Shown: positions 1 through 10,059, counted from the first letter of the stretch. The stretch: 64,000 nt of DNA from Psychrobacter glacincola (GCF_904846215.1 NZ_CAJGZK010000005.1:117825-181824), one strand, 5' to 3'. Numbers and translations: made by a program. Notes: generated from the sequence alone by a model not told the origin.

Positions 1-527
1 TAGTGCATCAAGTCGTCACCGCATATCTTGCTGGTGCTCGCCAAGGTACACGCGCTCAAAAAACCCGTGCCGAAGTTTCTGGCGGTGGCATTAAGCCATG
101 GCGCCAAAAAGGTACCGGTCGCGCTCGTGCAGGTTCTATTCGTAGCCCAATCTGGCGTGGGGGCGGTCGTGCATTCGCGGCTAAGCCACAAGATTGGTCA
201 CAAAAAGTTAACCGTAAGATGTATCGCGGTGCGATGCAGTGCATCCTAGCCGAATTGATTCGCCAAGAGCGTCTGATTTTGGTTGAAGAGATAAGCGTTT
301 CTGGTCCTAAGACCAAAGAGCTGATCGCAAAGTTAGGTGAGTTAAATGCATCACGTGCATTAATCGTCACCAAAGAAGTTGACGAAAACTTATACTTAGC
401 TGCTCGCAATATCCCACATGTCAATGTACTTGATACAAGTGAAGTGGATCCAGTGAGCTTGATTGCTTTTGATAAAGTGATCATGACAGTCGAAGCTGCG
501 AAACAATTTGAGGAAGCACTAGCATGA
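1..527 (+). CDS. rplD: 50S ribosomal protein L4, 5'-truncated by window edge
   Basis: L4 binds 23S rRNA domain I early in large-subunit assembly and lines the exit tunnel. Reading starts in frame at base 3 with residues [16 protein letters not shown]. Family members carry about 30 more residues before this point, so the true start lies upstream and the GTG at base 3 is an internal valine. The loop with [19 protein letters not shown] is diagnostic. In E. coli, L4 also represses the S10 operon, but the leader is outside the window. The stop overlaps the rplW start (ATGA), indicating translational coupling. Confidence 0.97.
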   Translation, partial: VHQVVTAYLAGARQGTRAQKTRAEVSGGGIKPWRQKGTGRARAGSIRSPIWRGGGRAFAAKPQDWSQKVNRKMYRGAMQCILAELIRQERLILVEEISVSGPKTKELIAKLGELNASRALIVTKEVDENLYLAARNIPHVNVLDTSEVDPVSLIAFDKVIMTVEAAKQFEEALA

Positions 528-874
528 ATAACGCAAGACTTTATCAGATCCTAAGAGGACCTGTATTCTCAGAGAAATCTCAAATGCTTGGCGACTCACT
601 TGGTGTGCAGGTATTTAAAATTGACTCTAAGGCTACTAAGCTTGAAGTTAAAAAAGCAGTTGAGATGATGTTTGAAGGTGTTGAAGTTTTAAAAGTAAAC
701 ACTTTGAATGTTAAAGGTAAGACAAAGCGTTTTGGTAAAAGTATCGGCCGTCGTAACGACTATAAAAAAGCCTATGTTACCTTAAAAGCTGGTCAAGATG
801 TACAAATGGCTGATGCTGGTGAAGAGGTCGCAAATACGACTGCTTCTACTAGTGAAACAGCGAATAACGAATAA
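524..874 (+). CDS. rplW: 50S ribosomal protein L23
   Basis: L23 sits at the exit of the peptide tunnel and is the docking site for trigger factor and SRP. It is 116 residues, against about 100 in E. coli. The core ([23 protein letters not shown]) is normal. The extra length is a polar, acidic, Ser/Thr/Asn-rich tail of about 20 residues after VQMADAG. The start overlaps the rplD stop by 4 nt. The tail is unusual in composition, but I see no frameshift. Confidence 0.97.
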   Translation: MNNARLYQILRGPVFSEKSQMLGDSLGVQVFKIDSKATKLEVKKAVEMMFEGVEVLKVNTLNVKGKTKRFGKSIGRRNDYKKAYVTLKAGQDVQMADAGEEVANTTASTSETANNE

Positions 875-885
875 GGATTACACTC

Positions 886-1713
886 ATGCCTATCGTAAGA
901 GCAAAGCCAACATCACCAGGCCGTCGTTTTGTTGAAAAAGTAGTGCATCCACACCTTTATAAAGGTCGTCCGTTTGCAGCGCTTCTAGAATCAAAAAGCA
1001 AGACCGGTGGTCGTAACAATAATGGCCGTATCACTACTCGTCACATCGGCGGTGGTCATAAGCAACATTATCGTATTATCGATTTTAAACGTACTAAAGA
1101 CAATATCCCAGCTACAGTAGAGCGTATTGAATACGATCCTAACCGTACTGCGCATATTGCTTTACTTAAGTACGCTGATGGCGAACGTCGTTATATTATC
1201 GCCGCTAAAAAGCAAGCTGTTGGCGATACTGTGATGTCAGGTGAATTATCACCAATTCGTCCAGGCAACTGTTTACCGCTAAAAAACATACCACTAGGTA
1301 CTGTGATCCATAATATCGAACTTAAAATCGGTAAAGGCGCACAGATGGCTCGTGCTGCGGGTGCTAGCGTTCAGCTACTAGGTCGTGACGGTATTTATGC
1401 CATTCTTCGTTTGCGTTCTGGTGAAACTCGCCGCGTACACGTAAATTGCCGTGCTGTTATCGGTGAAGTATCGAACACTGAAAACAACTTGAAATCACTT
1501 GGTAAAGCCGGTGCTTCACGTTGGAGAGGTATTCGTCCTTCTGTTCGTGGTGTCGCGATGAACCCGGTTGATCACCCACATGGTGGTGGTGAAGGTCGTA
1601 ATAAAGGTCGCCATCCTACTAGCCCTTGGGGTCAGAAGTCTAAAGGACTTAAAACGCGTCACAATAAGCGTACTGACAGTATGATCATCCGCCGCCGCGC
1701 CAAGAAGAAATAA
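886..1713 (+). CDS. rplB: 50S ribosomal protein L2
   Basis: L2 is a primary 23S rRNA-binding protein needed for subunit association and peptidyl-transferase centre assembly. It is 275 residues, close to the 273 of E. coli. The conserved C-terminal segment [16 protein letters not shown] is present, including the histidine long implicated in peptidyl transfer, followed by the usual basic tail. It lies 11 nt after rplW behind an AAGGA-like ribosome binding site, within the S10 operon. Confidence 0.98.
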   Translation: MPIVRAKPTSPGRRFVEKVVHPHLYKGRPFAALLESKSKTGGRNNNGRITTRHIGGGHKQHYRIIDFKRTKDNIPATVERIEYDPNRTAHIALLKYADGERRYIIAAKKQAVGDTVMSGELSPIRPGNCLPLKNIPLGTVIHNIELKIGKGAQMARAAGASVQLLGRDGIYAILRLRSGETRRVHVNCRAVIGEVSNTENNLKSLGKAGASRWRGIRPSVRGVAMNPVDHPHGGGEGRNKGRHPTSPWGQKSKGLKTRHNKRTDSMIIRRRAKKK

Positions 1714-1725
1714 AGGAAGAATTTC

Positions 1726-2001
1726 ATGCCTCGTTCATTGAAAAAAGGTCCATTCATAGACGCGCATTTATTTGCTAAAGTTGAAACTGCATTAGAAACC
1801 AACTCACGCAAACCAATTAAAACTTGGTCGCGCCGCTCGATGATTCTGCCACAAATGGTTGGCCTAACTTTATCTGTTCACAATGGCCGTACTCATGTAC
1901 CGGTTATCGTGAGTGAACAGATGGTTGGTCATAAACTAGGTGAATTTGCCCCGACTCGTACATATCGTGGTCACGGCATTGACAAGAAAGCTAAGAGATA
2001 A
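1726..2001 (+). CDS. rpsS: 30S ribosomal protein S19
   Basis: S19 forms a head-domain complex with S13 near the A site. It is 91 residues (E. coli 92). It begins [12 protein letters not shown] and contains the characteristic [14 protein letters not shown] and [16 protein letters not shown] motifs. It is preceded by AAGGAAG at good spacing and follows rplB by 12 nt. Confidence 0.98.
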
Positions 2002-2011
2002 GGTGCTTACC

Positions 2012-2341
2012 ATGGAAGTAACTGCAAAATTACGCGGTGCCGCCATATCGGCACAAAAAGTTAGACTCGTTGCTGATGAAGTTCGTGGCAAATCTATTGA
2101 GCGTGCTTTGGATATCCTAACGTATAGCAATAAAAAAGGCGCGGTTTTTGTTAAGAAATGTCTTAACTCTGCCATCGCCAATGCTGAAAACAACAACGGT
2201 TTAGATATTGATACCCTTAAAGTATCAACCATCTACGTTGATGAAGGCATTACGCTAAAACGTATCCTACCACGTGCTAAAGGTCGTGCTGATCGTATCA
2301 GCAAGCGTACCTGTCACATCACTATAAAGGTAGGGGAATAA
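2012..2341 (+). CDS. rplV: 50S ribosomal protein L22
   Basis: L22 contacts all 23S rRNA domains, and its beta-hairpin lines the exit tunnel near the macrolide site. It is 109 residues (E. coli 110). I chose the ATG at 2012 ([16 protein letters not shown]) because it follows an AAGGTG site and matches the family N-terminus; the longer in-frame reading would run back into rpsS. The tunnel hairpin ([15 protein letters not shown]) is intact, with no obvious macrolide-resistance insertion or deletion. Confidence 0.97.
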
Positions 2342-2344
2342 GTT

Positions 2345-3073
2345 ATGGGACAAAAAGTACATCCAATCGGAATTCGTCTTGGTGTTGTAAAAAAGCATAA
2401 CGCAAACTGGTATGCTAGCCCTAAACAATACTCAGAATACCTAATTAACGACATTCAGGTTCGTGAATATCTGCGCAAGAAACTTGATAGTGCTATGATT
2501 AGCAAGATCATGATTGAGCGTCCTACCGGTGCTGCTAAGATTACCATCGCCACTGCGCGTCCTGGTATTGTTATCGGTAAGAAAGGCGAAGATATTGAAA
2601 GACTTCAAAAAGAATTGACCAAAATTATGGGCGTACCTGCTCAGGTCAATATTGAAGAAATCACCTCGCCTGATCTTGATGCTCATTTGGTAGCAGAAGG
2701 TATCGCAAGTCAGCTTGAGCGTCGTGTTATGTTCCGCCGTGCAATGAAGCGCGCCGTACAGAACAGCATGCGTTCTGGTGCTAAAGGTATTAAAGTTGAG
2801 CTGTCTGGCCGTCTTGGCGGTGCTGAGATTGCTCGTACTGAATGGTACCGTGAAGGTCGTGTGCCATTGCATACATTGCGTGCCGATATTGACTATTCGT
2901 CAGTACGTGCGGAAACCACTTACGGCACCATCGGTGTAAAAGTTTGGATCTTCCGTGGCGAAATCCTTGACGGTATGAACAGTGTTTATAACCCCGTTAA
3001 AGAAGAGCAGACTCGTGCGCCAAAACGCCGTGGTCGTGGAAACGGAAACCGTCGAAACACAGACAGAGGTTAA
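2345..3073 (+). CDS. rpsC: 30S ribosomal protein S3
   Basis: S3 helps form the mRNA entry tunnel and has helicase-like activity together with S4 and S5. It is 242 residues (E. coli 233). The N-terminus [12 protein letters not shown], the KH-domain GxxG loop ([14 protein letters not shown]) and the C-terminal [11 protein letters not shown] are all present. The last 25 or so residues form a very basic Arg/Gly/Asn tail, slightly longer than in E. coli. It starts 3 nt after the rplV stop. Confidence 0.98.
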
Positions 3074-3076
3074 ACT

Positions 3077-3490
3077 ATGTTACAGCCAAAACGTACCAAG
3101 TTTCGTAAAATGCACAAAGGTCGTAACACAGGTCTTGCTCATCGTGGAAGCACCGTTGCATTCGGACAAATTGGTCTAAAATCTTTGACTCGCGGTCGTA
3201 TGACTGCCCGTCAAATTGAAGCAGCACGTCGTACCATCACTCGTAAAATTAAGCGTGGCGGTAAGATTTGGATTCGCGTTTTCCCAGACAAACCAATTAC
3301 TAATAAACCATTAGAAGTACGTATGGGTAAAGGTAAAGGTCCTGTAGAATATTGGGTATGCGAAATCAAACCTGGTAAAATACTATATGAACTTGAAGGG
3401 ATCTCAGAAGAGCTTGCTCGCGAAGCGTTAACGCTTGCTGCAGCAAAACTGCCCTTTAAAACTACCATTGTTAAGCGGACGATAATGTAA
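3077..3490 (+). CDS. rplP: 50S ribosomal protein L16
   Basis: L16 organises the A-site region of the 50S subunit and is needed for peptidyl transfer and antibiotic binding. It is 137 residues (E. coli 136). It begins [17 protein letters not shown] and holds the conserved [16 protein letters not shown] and [13 protein letters not shown] segments; the arginine of the latter is the one hydroxylated in some bacteria. It starts 3 nt after rpsC, and its stop overlaps the rpmC start by one base. Confidence 0.98.
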
Positions 3491-3687
3491 TGAAGATCAG
3501 TGAATTACGTGATAAATCATTAGAAGAACTGACCCAGTTACTTGATGAAAAGCAACTTGATGCTTTCCGTATTCGTATGGCTAAAGCAACTGGTCAGTTG
3601 GGGAATACCCATGAAGTACGTGTCAATCGTCGTGCGATTGCTCAGCTTCAGACTTTGATTAACGAGAAACAACGAGGCGACTCATGA
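3490..3687 (+). CDS. rpmC: 50S ribosomal protein L29
   Basis: L29 is a small helical hairpin protein beside L23 at the tunnel exit. It is 65 residues (E. coli 63) and starts [18 protein letters not shown]. The conserved end of the second helix ([20 protein letters not shown]) is present. It is translationally coupled on both sides: its ATG overlaps the rplP stop (TAATG) and its stop overlaps the rpsQ start (ATGA). Confidence 0.96.
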
Positions 3688-3959
3688 GCGATAACAATCA
3701 AGCAACGACCAATGCTAGTGTTCTGACAGGACGAGTTGTCAGTGACAAGATGGACAAGTCCATCACGGTTTTGATTGAGCGTCTGGTTCGTCATCCTTTA
3801 TATGGCAAGCAGCTTCGTCGTTCTACTAAGATCAAAGCACATGATGAGAATAATGTTTGCCAACAAGGCGACCTTGTCCGCATCAAAGAAACGCGTCCAA
3901 TCTCAAAAACCAAGTCTTGGACTTTGGTTGATGTGGTTGAAAAAGTAGAAAAAATCTAA
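3684..3959 (+). CDS. rpsQ: 30S ribosomal protein S17
   Basis: S17 is an OB-fold primary 16S rRNA-binding protein. It is 91 residues (E. coli 84), with a short polar N-terminal extension ([13 protein letters not shown]) before [20 protein letters not shown]. The conserved [18 protein letters not shown] motif is intact. It is the last gene of the S10 operon; a 181-nt spacer follows, whereas most joints in the cluster are under 20 nt. Confidence 0.97.
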
Positions 3960-3964
3960 GTAAA

Positions 3965-3993
3965 TTGCATTAAAAGCCAGAAGCTGTTAAAAT
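3965..3993 (+). promoter_or_regulatory. Candidate spc-operon promoter upstream of rplN
   Basis: TTGCAT (3965-3970), a 17-bp spacer and TAAAAT (3988-3993) lie in the spacer between rpsQ and rplN. In E. coli the spc operon has its own promoter at exactly this junction. The match is fair; placement is the stronger argument. Confidence 0.45.
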
Positions 3994-4140
3994 AGCTGCC
4001 TTTTTAAGGATACTGATTGCGCCGAGCGTATATCAATCACATTAAGAGTAGCAGCGGTTATTAATATTAAAATGCCGACTACTCATACTGTGCTAGCGGC
4101 AGCAACTGGTTTTTATTGCTCATACGTGTGGAGTAACGCT

Positions 4141-4509
4141 ATGATTCAGGTTGAATCTATGCTGGAAGTTGCAGATAATAGCGGTGCAAGACGAGTTCAG
4201 TGCATTAAAGTACTGGGTGGCTCTCATCGTCGTTATGCATCAGTTGGCGACATTATTAAAGTAACGGTTAAAGAAGCCATTCCTCGCGGTCGTGTTAAAA
4301 AAGGCGACGTGATGAATGCGGTAGTTGTACGTACCAAAAAAGGCGTTCGTCGTCCTGATGGTTCGGTATTACGTTTTGACGACAATGCTGCGGTATTGTT
4401 GAACCAAAACAAAGCGCCGATTGCAACTCGTATTTTTGGACCGGTAACTCGTGAACTACGTGGTGATCAGTTTATGAAAATTGTATCACTAGCACCAGAA
4501 GTATTGTGA
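4141..4509 (+). CDS. rplN: 50S ribosomal protein L14
   Basis: L14 lies at the subunit interface and takes part in intersubunit bridges. It is 122 residues (E. coli 123). I start at ATG 4141 ([18 protein letters not shown]), the universal N-terminus; an in-frame ATG 69 nt upstream would add residues with no family resemblance. The ending [12 protein letters not shown] is typical. First gene of the spc operon. Confidence 0.97.
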   Translation: MIQVESMLEVADNSGARRVQCIKVLGGSHRRYASVGDIIKVTVKEAIPRGRVKKGDVMNAVVVRTKKGVRRPDGSVLRFDDNAAVLLNQNKAPIATRIFGPVTRELRGDQFMKIVSLAPEVL

Positions 4510-4517
4510 GGTAATCC

Positions 4518-4835
4518 ATGTCAAAATTACGTAAAGGTGATACAGTTATCGTGATTGCTGGGAAAGACAAAGGCAAGCAAGGTACTGTACAAGCTGTAAA
4601 AAACGATCGTATCAAAGTTGAAGGCATTAACATTGTCACTAAACATCAGAAGCCAAATCAGGCAACTGGCGTTGAAGGCGGCATACTTAAGCAAGAAGCT
4701 TTTTTACATATTTCAAATGTCGCAATTTTAAATGCGCAAACCCAAAAAGCAGACCGTATTTCTTACCAGACTGGCGAAGACGGTGTTAAAAACCGTGTTT
4801 ACCGCTCAAATGGTGAAGTTGTGGCGACTGCGTAA
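4518..4835 (+). CDS. rplX: 50S ribosomal protein L24
   Basis: L24 initiates 50S assembly by binding the 5' domain of 23S rRNA. It is 105 residues (E. coli 104). The N-terminal KOW motif (LRKGDTVIVIAGKDKGKQG) is clear, and the GVEGGILKQEAFLHISNVAI segment is typical. It follows rplN by 8 nt, with GAGG in the spacer. Confidence 0.97.
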   Translation: MSKLRKGDTVIVIAGKDKGKQGTVQAVKNDRIKVEGINIVTKHQKPNQATGVEGGILKQEAFLHISNVAILNAQTQKADRISYQTGEDGVKNRVYRSNGEVVATA

Positions 4836-4856
4836 GACACTAAGGGTGTAATGGTA

Positions 4857-5393
4857 ATGGCAAGATTAAAAGCTTTATATAACAATGAACTAAAGCAAAA
4901 GATCAAAGAAGAACTTGCTTTAGAAAACGTGATGCAAGTGCCTAAAATCACTAAAATCACTTTAAACATGGGTGTTGGCGGTGCGTCTCAAGATAAGAAA
5001 TTGCTTGAAGGTGCTGTTGCTGATATGACGGCTATCGCTGGTCAAAAACCTGTAGTCACCAAAGCGCGTAAATCAATCGCTGGCTTTAAGATTCGTGAAG
5101 AATGGCCAATCGGTTGTAAAGTAACGCTACGCGGTGAGCAAATGTACGAATTTTTAGATCGTCTTATTGCCGTTGCAATTCCTCGTGTTCGTGACTTTCG
5201 TGGTTTTTCAGCTAAAGCCTTTGATGGACGTGGTAACTATTCACTGGGTATCAAAGAGCAAATCGTATTCCCAGAAGTAGATTTTGACAAGATTGATCGT
5301 ATCCGCGGTATGGATGTGACTATCACTACGTCAGCTACTACTGACGATGAAGGTCGTGCGCTGCTTAAAGCATTCGGCTTCCCATTTAAATAA
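4857..5393 (+). CDS. rplE: 50S ribosomal protein L5
   Basis: L5 binds 5S rRNA and contacts the P-site tRNA. From ATG 4857 it is 178 residues (E. coli 179), starting [13 protein letters not shown]. An ATG 6 nt upstream would add Met-Val. AAGGG at 4842-4846 lies 10 nt from 4857 but only 4 nt from the upstream ATG, so I prefer 4857. Motifs [14 protein letters not shown] and [14 protein letters not shown] are conserved. In E. coli, S8 represses the spc mRNA near the rplE start; I could not verify that structure here. Confidence 0.95.
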   Translation: MARLKALYNNELKQKIKEELALENVMQVPKITKITLNMGVGGASQDKKLLEGAVADMTAIAGQKPVVTKARKSIAGFKIREEWPIGCKVTLRGEQMYEFLDRLIAVAIPRVRDFRGFSAKAFDGRGNYSLGIKEQIVFPEVDFDKIDRIRGMDVTITTSATTDDEGRALLKAFGFPFK

Positions 5394-5405
5394 GGTAAAG
5401 ACGTT

Positions 5406-5711
5406 ATGGCAAAGAAGAGCATGATTAACCGCGAATTAAAGCGCGAAAAAATGGTTGCTAAGTACGCTGATAAGCGTATCAAGCTAAAAGAAACTATCAG
5501 TGATATGACTGCAAGTGACGAAACTCGTATGGAAGCGATGCTAGAGCTACAAGCTCTTCCACGTAACTCATCACCAGTACGTCTGCGCAATCGTTGTGCT
5601 ATCACCGGTCGTCCTCACGGTTACTTCCGCAAGTTTGGCTTATCACGCAATATGCTGCGTGAGCGTGTCATGCAAGGCGATGTGCCTGGTGTTCGTAAAG
5701 CAAGCTGGTAA
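5406..5711 (+). CDS. rpsN: 30S ribosomal protein S14 (zinc-independent form)
   Basis: S14 is a late-assembling protein of the 30S head. It is the long 101-residue form, as in E. coli, and lacks the paired CxxC zinc ligands of the short form. The conserved C-terminal part contains [20 protein letters not shown] and ends VRKASW. It begins 12 nt after rplE behind AAGGTAAAG. Confidence 0.97.
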   Translation: MAKKSMINRELKREKMVAKYADKRIKLKETISDMTASDETRMEAMLELQALPRNSSPVRLRNRCAITGRPHGYFRKFGLSRNMLRERVMQGDVPGVRKASW

Positions 5712-5722
5712 GGGGTAACTAT

Positions 5723-6121
5723 ATGAGTATGCAAGATACTGTTGGGGATATGCTAACCCGTATTCGTAACGCACAAATGGCTAACAAAGTATCGGTAGCA
5801 ATGCCGAGCTCTAAGCTACGCAAATCAATCGCTGATTTGTTGGTTAATGAAGGTTACGTTGCTAGCGCTGTTGTTACTGAAGAAAACAACAACAAAGCAA
5901 CTTTGACCATCGTATTAAAATACTTCGAAGGCAAAGCTGTCATCGAAATGATTCAACGTTTTAGCCGTCCTGGTTTACGCCAGCATCGCGGTAAAGATGC
6001 TATCCCTACTGTTAAGCAAGGTATGGGTGTTGCTATCGTATCAACCAGCCAAGGTATCATGAGTGATCGTGCTGCACGTGCTGCTGGTATCGGTGGTGAA
6101 GTCGTCGCATTTGTAGCGTAA
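5723..6121 (+). CDS. rpsH: 30S ribosomal protein S8
   Basis: S8 is a primary binder of the 16S central domain and, in E. coli, the translational repressor of the spc operon. It is 132 residues (E. coli 130), starting [18 protein letters not shown] and ending in the conserved [21 protein letters not shown]. It is followed by a 174-nt spacer carrying a promoter-like sequence, which is unusual within this operon. Confidence 0.97.
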   Translation: MSMQDTVGDMLTRIRNAQMANKVSVAMPSSKLRKSIADLLVNEGYVASAVVTEENNNKATLTIVLKYFEGKAVIEMIQRFSRPGLRQHRGKDAIPTVKQGMGVAIVSTSQGIMSDRAARAAGIGGEVVAFVA

Positions 6122-6192
6122 GCTATACGACGATAAAGTCTATTTGACGCGGTTAGGCTTCTATCGATGTGGTAATGAATAATTATTTAACA

Positions 6193-6223
6193 TTGACAAG
6201 TGTCTAACGTGGTCAACTATGCT
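6193..6223 (+). promoter_or_regulatory. Candidate internal promoter before rplF
   Basis: A perfect -35 hexamer TTGACA (6193-6198) is followed after 19 bp by TATGCT (6218-6223) in the spacer between rpsH and rplF. The spacer is slightly long. It could give a second entry point for rplF to secY transcription. Confidence 0.45.
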
Positions 6224-6295
6224 AAACTAACACGCTTTTTAGCCTGTTAGTTTTTTCGCTAATAAAAGCAAGTTAATTTTCTAAGGAATATTCCT

Positions 6296-6829
6296 ATGTC
6301 TCGTGTGGCTAAAGCCCCAGTGACGCTGCCAAACGGCGTAAGCGTTACTTTGAACGATCGGCAGGTCGAAGTTAAAGGCAAGAACGGCAATATGTCTTTA
6401 CGCCTGCATGAATTGGTCGAGCTGAAACAGGAAGATGATGCGATCATTTTCTCACCTACAGTCGATTCAAAAGAAGCCATGATGCATACTGGCACCATGC
6501 GCTCTTTACTAAACAACTTAGTAATAGGCGTTAACGAAGGCTTTGAAAAACGTCTTCAGTTGATTGGTGTTGGTTATCGTGCACAAGCTACTGGTAATAA
6601 AGTAACGCTAAATGTTGGTTACTCACACCCAGTAGAATATACGTTACCTGAAGGTGTATCAGCTGAAACCCCAACGCAAACTGAAATCGTTTTAAAATCA
6701 AACGATAAGCAGCAGCTTGGTCAAGCAGCGGCTAATATCCGCAGTTTCCGCCCACCTGAGCCTTATAAAGGTAAAGGTATTCGTTATAGTGACGAGCATG
6801 TGATTCGCAAAGAAGCCAAGAAAAAATAA
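6296..6829 (+). CDS. rplF: 50S ribosomal protein L6
   Basis: L6 sits near the GTPase-associated centre next to the sarcin-ricin loop. It is 177 residues, the same as E. coli. The two repeated domains are visible, with [20 protein letters not shown] in the second and the signature [14 protein letters not shown] near the end. The start ATG follows AAGGAATATTCCT. Confidence 0.97.
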   Translation: MSRVAKAPVTLPNGVSVTLNDRQVEVKGKNGNMSLRLHELVELKQEDDAIIFSPTVDSKEAMMHTGTMRSLLNNLVIGVNEGFEKRLQLIGVGYRAQATGNKVTLNVGYSHPVEYTLPEGVSAETPTQTEIVLKSNDKQQLGQAAANIRSFRPPEPYKGKGIRYSDEHVIRKEAKKK

Positions 6830-6840
6830 GGTGAGTTGAA

Positions 6841-7191
6841 ATGTTTGATAAAAAAGCAGCTCGTCTACGTCGAGCTAAGAAAACCCGCGCGCATATCCGC
6901 TTTTTAGGCGTTCATCGTCTAACGGTTAATCGCACGCCAAGACACATCTATGCCCAGATTATCTCTCCGAACGGTGGTGAAGTGATTGCTCAGGCATCTA
7001 CCTTAGACAGCAGCTTGCGTTCAGGCGCGACTGGTAACGCTGATGCAGCGACGTCTGTAGGCCAAATGATCGCAGAACGCGCAAAAGCAGCTGGCATCAC
7101 TAAAGTTGCATTTGACCGTAGTGGTTTTAAATATCATGGTCGAGTAAAAGCTTTAGCTGAAGCTGCTCGCGAAAACGGATTGGAGTTTTAA
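6841..7191 (+). CDS. rplR: 50S ribosomal protein L18
   Basis: L18 carries 5S rRNA into the central protuberance with L5. It is 116 residues (E. coli 117). It begins [19 protein letters not shown]; the C-terminal [20 protein letters not shown] and the ending AARENGLEF are diagnostic. It is 11 nt after rplF, behind AAGGTGAG. Confidence 0.97.
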   Translation: MFDKKAARLRRAKKTRAHIRFLGVHRLTVNRTPRHIYAQIISPNGGEVIAQASTLDSSLRSGATGNADAATSVGQMIAERAKAAGITKVAFDRSGFKYHGRVKALAEAARENGLEF

Positions 7192-7193
7192 TC

Positions 7194-7709
7194 ATGGCTA
7201 GAAATGATAAAAATGATAAAAATGAACAGACTGACGGTCTAGTAGAACGCTTAGTTACCGTTGATCGCGTTGCAAAAGTGGTTAAAGGTGGTCGTATTTT
7301 CTCCTTCACTGCGTTGACCGTAGTGGGTGATGGTAATGGTCGTGTTGGTTTTGGTCGTGGTAAAGCACGTGAAGTGCCAGCCGCTATTCAAAAAGCGCTA
7401 GAAGCTGCCAAACGTAATATGATTACTGTTGAGCTAAATGATGCAACTTTGTATCATCCGATCAAAGCACGTCATGGTGCTAGTAAAGTCTATATGCAAC
7501 CTGCATCTGAAGGTACTGGCGTAATCGCTGGTGGCGCAATGCGTGCTGTATTAGAAGTTGCTGGTGTCAAAGATGTTTTGACTAAATGTTATGGTTCTAC
7601 CAACACTGCTAACGTGGTTCGCGCTACGTTTAACGGTTTACGTGATATGTCAACTCCAGAAAAGATGGCAGCGAAACGTGGTAAATCTGTAGACGAAATC
7701 TTGGGTTAA
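7194..7709 (+). CDS. rpsE: 30S ribosomal protein S5
   Basis: S5 contributes to decoding fidelity and the mRNA entry helicase site. It is 171 residues (E. coli 167), with an Asn/Asp/Lys-rich N-terminus containing a short repeat (NDKNDKNEQ). The double-stranded-RNA-binding-like domain ([20 protein letters not shown]) and the [16 protein letters not shown] loop are intact. It follows rplR by 2 nt. Confidence 0.97.
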   Translation: MARNDKNDKNEQTDGLVERLVTVDRVAKVVKGGRIFSFTALTVVGDGNGRVGFGRGKAREVPAAIQKALEAAKRNMITVELNDATLYHPIKARHGASKVYMQPASEGTGVIAGGAMRAVLEVAGVKDVLTKCYGSTNTANVVRATFNGLRDMSTPEKMAAKRGKSVDEILG

Positions 7710-7729
7710 CTTAGACTAGGTGAGTTACG

Positions 7730-7909
7730 ATGAAAAAAATGAAAGTCACTCAATTCAAATCGGGTGCCCATCGCCTCAAGAGCCACAAAGCATGCTTGAA
7801 AGGATTGGGTTTACGCCGTATTAATCATTCTGTTGTAGTAGAAGATACACCTTCAACTCGTGGTATGGTCAATCGCGTTAACTACTTGGTAAAAGTGGAG
7901 GAAGCGTAA
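7730..7909 (+). CDS. rpmD: 50S ribosomal protein L30
   Basis: L30 is a small beta-alpha protein of the large subunit, found in most but not all bacteria. The frame encodes 59 residues starting [17 protein letters not shown], with the typical [17 protein letters not shown] and [14 protein letters not shown] segments. It has GGTGAG upstream, and its TAA overlaps the rplO ATG by one base. Confidence 0.95.
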   Translation: MKKMKVTQFKSGAHRLKSHKACLKGLGLRRINHSVVVEDTPSTRGMVNRVNYLVKVEEA

Positions 7910-8349
7910 TGGGTCTTAGATTAAATGAATTATCACCAGGTGTTGGCGCAAAGAAAACTGCCCAACGTCGTGGTCGTGGTATCGGTTCAGGCCTTGGCAA
8001 AACCGGTGGTCGTGGTGTAAAAGGTCAGAAATCTCGTTCAGGTTCTAGCATTCGCTCAGGATTTGAAGGTGGTCAAATGCCTTTATATCGCCGTCTACCA
8101 AAATTTGGTTTTACCAGTAAAATGGCTATGACGACTGCTGAAGTTCGTCTGTCTGAACTGAGCCAAATTGAAGGCGATGTCGTTAGTATTGAAACTTTGA
8201 AAGCTGCTAACCTTATCCGTCGTGACATGAAGCGTGCGCGCGTTATGTTGTCGGGTGAAGTCACTAAAGCTTATACTTTTAAAGGTATCAAAGTGACTAA
8301 AGGCGCCAAGCAAGCAATCGAAGCTGCTGGTGGTAGCATCGAGGAGTAG
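7909..8349 (+). CDS. rplO: 50S ribosomal protein L15
   Basis: L15 is a late-assembly protein with a long Gly/Arg-rich N-terminal extension that penetrates 23S rRNA. It is 146 residues (E. coli 144), starting [16 protein letters not shown]. The motif [20 protein letters not shown] is typical, and the globular C-terminus ends with [13 protein letters not shown]. Coupled to rpmD. Confidence 0.97.
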   Translation: MGLRLNELSPGVGAKKTAQRRGRGIGSGLGKTGGRGVKGQKSRSGSSIRSGFEGGQMPLYRRLPKFGFTSKMAMTTAEVRLSELSQIEGDVVSIETLKAANLIRRDMKRARVMLSGEVTKAYTFKGIKVTKGAKQAIEAAGGSIEE

Positions 8350-8353
8350 TAAC

Positions 8354-9700
8354 GTGTCAAAGCAATCAATGTCATCGACTGGTATACCGCTCAATCCATT
8401 TGCCTTTATACGTAAGTATGACGAGCTATGGACGCGTTTGTTATTCTTAATCGGCGCATTGATTGTTTATCGTTTTGGGTCGCATATTCCGGTACCGGGT
8501 ATCAATCCGGTTAACTTGGCTGATCTGTTTTCGCGCAACGAAAATACCATCCTGAGCATGTTTAATATGTTCTCAGGTGGTGCACTAGAACGTATGTCTA
8601 TCATGGCACTTGGTATCATGCCATATATCTCAGCATCAATTATTGTACAGATGATGTCTGCGGTATTGCCATCGCTTGAAGCCCTCAAAAAAGAGGGTGA
8701 AGCGGGACGACGTAAGCTAAACAAGTATACCCGTCAAGGAACGCTTGCTTTAGCGCTAGTACAGTCATTAGGAATGTGTGCTGGTTTAATCAGTCAAAAT
8801 CTTACTTTATCTTCTGGTCTGACTTTTTATATTCCAGCGGTTACCTCATTGGTAGCTGGCGCTATGTTCTTAATGTGGCTTGGTGAGCAGATTACAGAGC
8901 GCGGCGTAGGTAATGGTATCTCAATGCTCATTTTTGCGAGTATTGTGGCTGGTACGCCAGGTATGATTTCGCAGTCTATTGAACAGGTCAACCAAGGTCA
9001 GATGAACTTGATTGTCCTCTTTATCTTTGCACTGTTAGGTGTCGCGGTTACTGCGGGTATCGTTTATATTGAACGTGCTCAGCGCCGTGTTCCTGTCAAT
9101 TATGCGCAAAAACAACAGCAGGGTCGCAAAATTTACGCTCAGCAGCAATCACATTTGCCGTTGAAACTAAATATGGCAGGGGTTATTCCTGCTATTTTTG
9201 CCAGCTCATTGCTATTGTTTCCTGCAAGTTTAGGGCAGTGGGTCGGTCAATCGCCTGATCCTACCTTGACGCAAAAGATATTGCAAAATATGGCATTGGT
9301 TTTGTCTCCAGGGCAGCCGCTGTATTTGGTTCTATTTGGTGCAATGATTATCTTTTTCTGCTACTTCTATACGGCATTGGTATTTAGTCCGCGTGAAGTT
9401 GCTGAAAACCTTAAACGTAGTGGTGCGTATATCCCAGGTATTCGCCCAGGACAACAAACTCAGCGTTACCTTGATCATGTGTTAAACCGATTGACCTTTA
9501 TTGGCGCGATGTATATGACGGTTATTTGTTTAATGCCAATGGTCGTTCAGTCATCGTTTGGTGTGCCGTTTCAACTTGGTGGTACGTCGTTACTGATTAT
9601 GGTGGTTGTGGTGATGGACTTCATCTCGCAGATCCAAGCGCATTTGATGACCCATCAATATCATGATCAGACGTTAATTCAATCGCCCACTCAACCTTAA
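8354..9700 (+). CDS. secY: Preprotein translocase subunit SecY
   Basis: SecY forms the protein-conducting channel of the inner membrane with SecE and SecG. From GTG 8354 it is 448 residues (E. coli 443). I chose this start because GAGGAG (8341-8346) sits 7 nt upstream; ATG 8369 is an alternative. Ten hydrophobic segments can be followed. The conserved cytosolic loop around [20 protein letters not shown] and the [20 protein letters not shown] plug/TM2 region are present. Its position between rplO and rpmJ is classical. Confidence 0.97.
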   Translation: MSKQSMSSTGIPLNPFAFIRKYDELWTRLLFLIGALIVYRFGSHIPVPGINPVNLADLFSRNENTILSMFNMFSGGALERMSIMALGIMPYISASIIVQMMSAVLPSLEALKKEGEAGRRKLNKYTRQGTLALALVQSLGMCAGLISQNLTLSSGLTFYIPAVTSLVAGAMFLMWLGEQITERGVGNGISMLIFASIVAGTPGMISQSIEQVNQGQMNLIVLFIFALLGVAVTAGIVYIERAQRRVPVNYAQKQQQGRKIYAQQQSHLPLKLNMAGVIPAIFASSLLLFPASLGQWVGQSPDPTLTQKILQNMALVLSPGQPLYLVLFGAMIIFFCYFYTALVFSPREVAENLKRSGAYIPGIRPGQQTQRYLDHVLNRLTFIGAMYMTVICLMPMVVQSSFGVPFQLGGTSLLIMVVVVMDFISQIQAHLMTHQYHDQTLIQSPTQP

Positions 9701-9731
9701 ATGAGCGGTACGATATTTAAAGGAGTATGCT

Positions 9732-9848
9732 ATGAAAGTTCAAGCATCAGTTAAGAAGATTTGTGGTAGCTGTAAAGTTGTGCGCCGTAAAGGCCGTGTA
9801 CACGTAATTTGTACCGCAGAACCTCGCCACAAGCAACGTCAAGGTTAG
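9732..9848 (+). CDS. rpmJ: 50S ribosomal protein L36 (zinc-binding form)
   Basis: L36 is the smallest 50S protein. The frame encodes 38 residues, [17 protein letters not shown] onward. It keeps the zinc ligands Cys11, Cys14, Cys27 and His33, so this is the C+ paralogue, usually repressed under zinc limitation when a C- copy exists elsewhere. AAGGAG lies at good spacing upstream. Last gene of the spc operon. Confidence 0.96.
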   Translation: MKVQASVKKICGSCKVVRRKGRVHVICTAEPRHKQRQG

Positions 9849-9853
9849 TAATT

Positions 9854-9887
9854 TAAGCAAGTCAGTCTTAGGTGATTGGCTTGCTTA
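9854..9887 (+). terminator. Hairpin after rpmJ, weak terminator
   Basis: Inverted arms TAAGCAAGTCA and TGGCTTGCTTA (one G-T pair) begin six bases after the rpmJ stop. The tract after it is A/T-rich but not a clean T-run, so termination may be partial. A second perfect hairpin (GGCGGATG / CATCCGCC, 9912-9933) follows, also without a T-run. Confidence 0.4.
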
Positions 9888-10030
9888 TTAAATTAATACT
9901 TGAAAAATGACGGCGGATGCGATATCATCCGCCACTTGCCGTAGTTTATGCAAAATCTTTTATAAAATGGTCAATGAATAGATTGGTTTACCAATTCGAA
10001 GCAGCGATAATAATTATAAGAGCTTTAGTA

Positions 10031-10059
10031 TTGACAGCAACAAATCTGAAAAATAATAC
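10031..10059 (+). promoter_or_regulatory. Strong candidate alpha-operon promoter
   Basis: TTGACA (10031-10036), a 17-bp spacer and TAATAC (10054-10059) precede rpsM. This is a near-consensus sigma-70 promoter at the classical start of the alpha operon. The predicted start point is near 10066, leaving a leader of about 40 nt. Confidence 0.7.

Noticed and set aside
4072..4140. In-frame N-terminal extension of rplN
   Set aside because: L14 begins at MIQVES in all families; the upstream stretch is spacer without a ribosome binding site for ATG 4072.
7194..7230. Short NDK repeats at the S5 N-terminus as a variable-number repeat
   Set aside because: Only two short units in a normally variable N-terminus; nothing unusual enough to report.
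9912..9933. Perfect GGCGGATG/CATCCGCC hairpin as a terminator
   Set aside because: No T-run follows; it may be structural but I cannot call termination.
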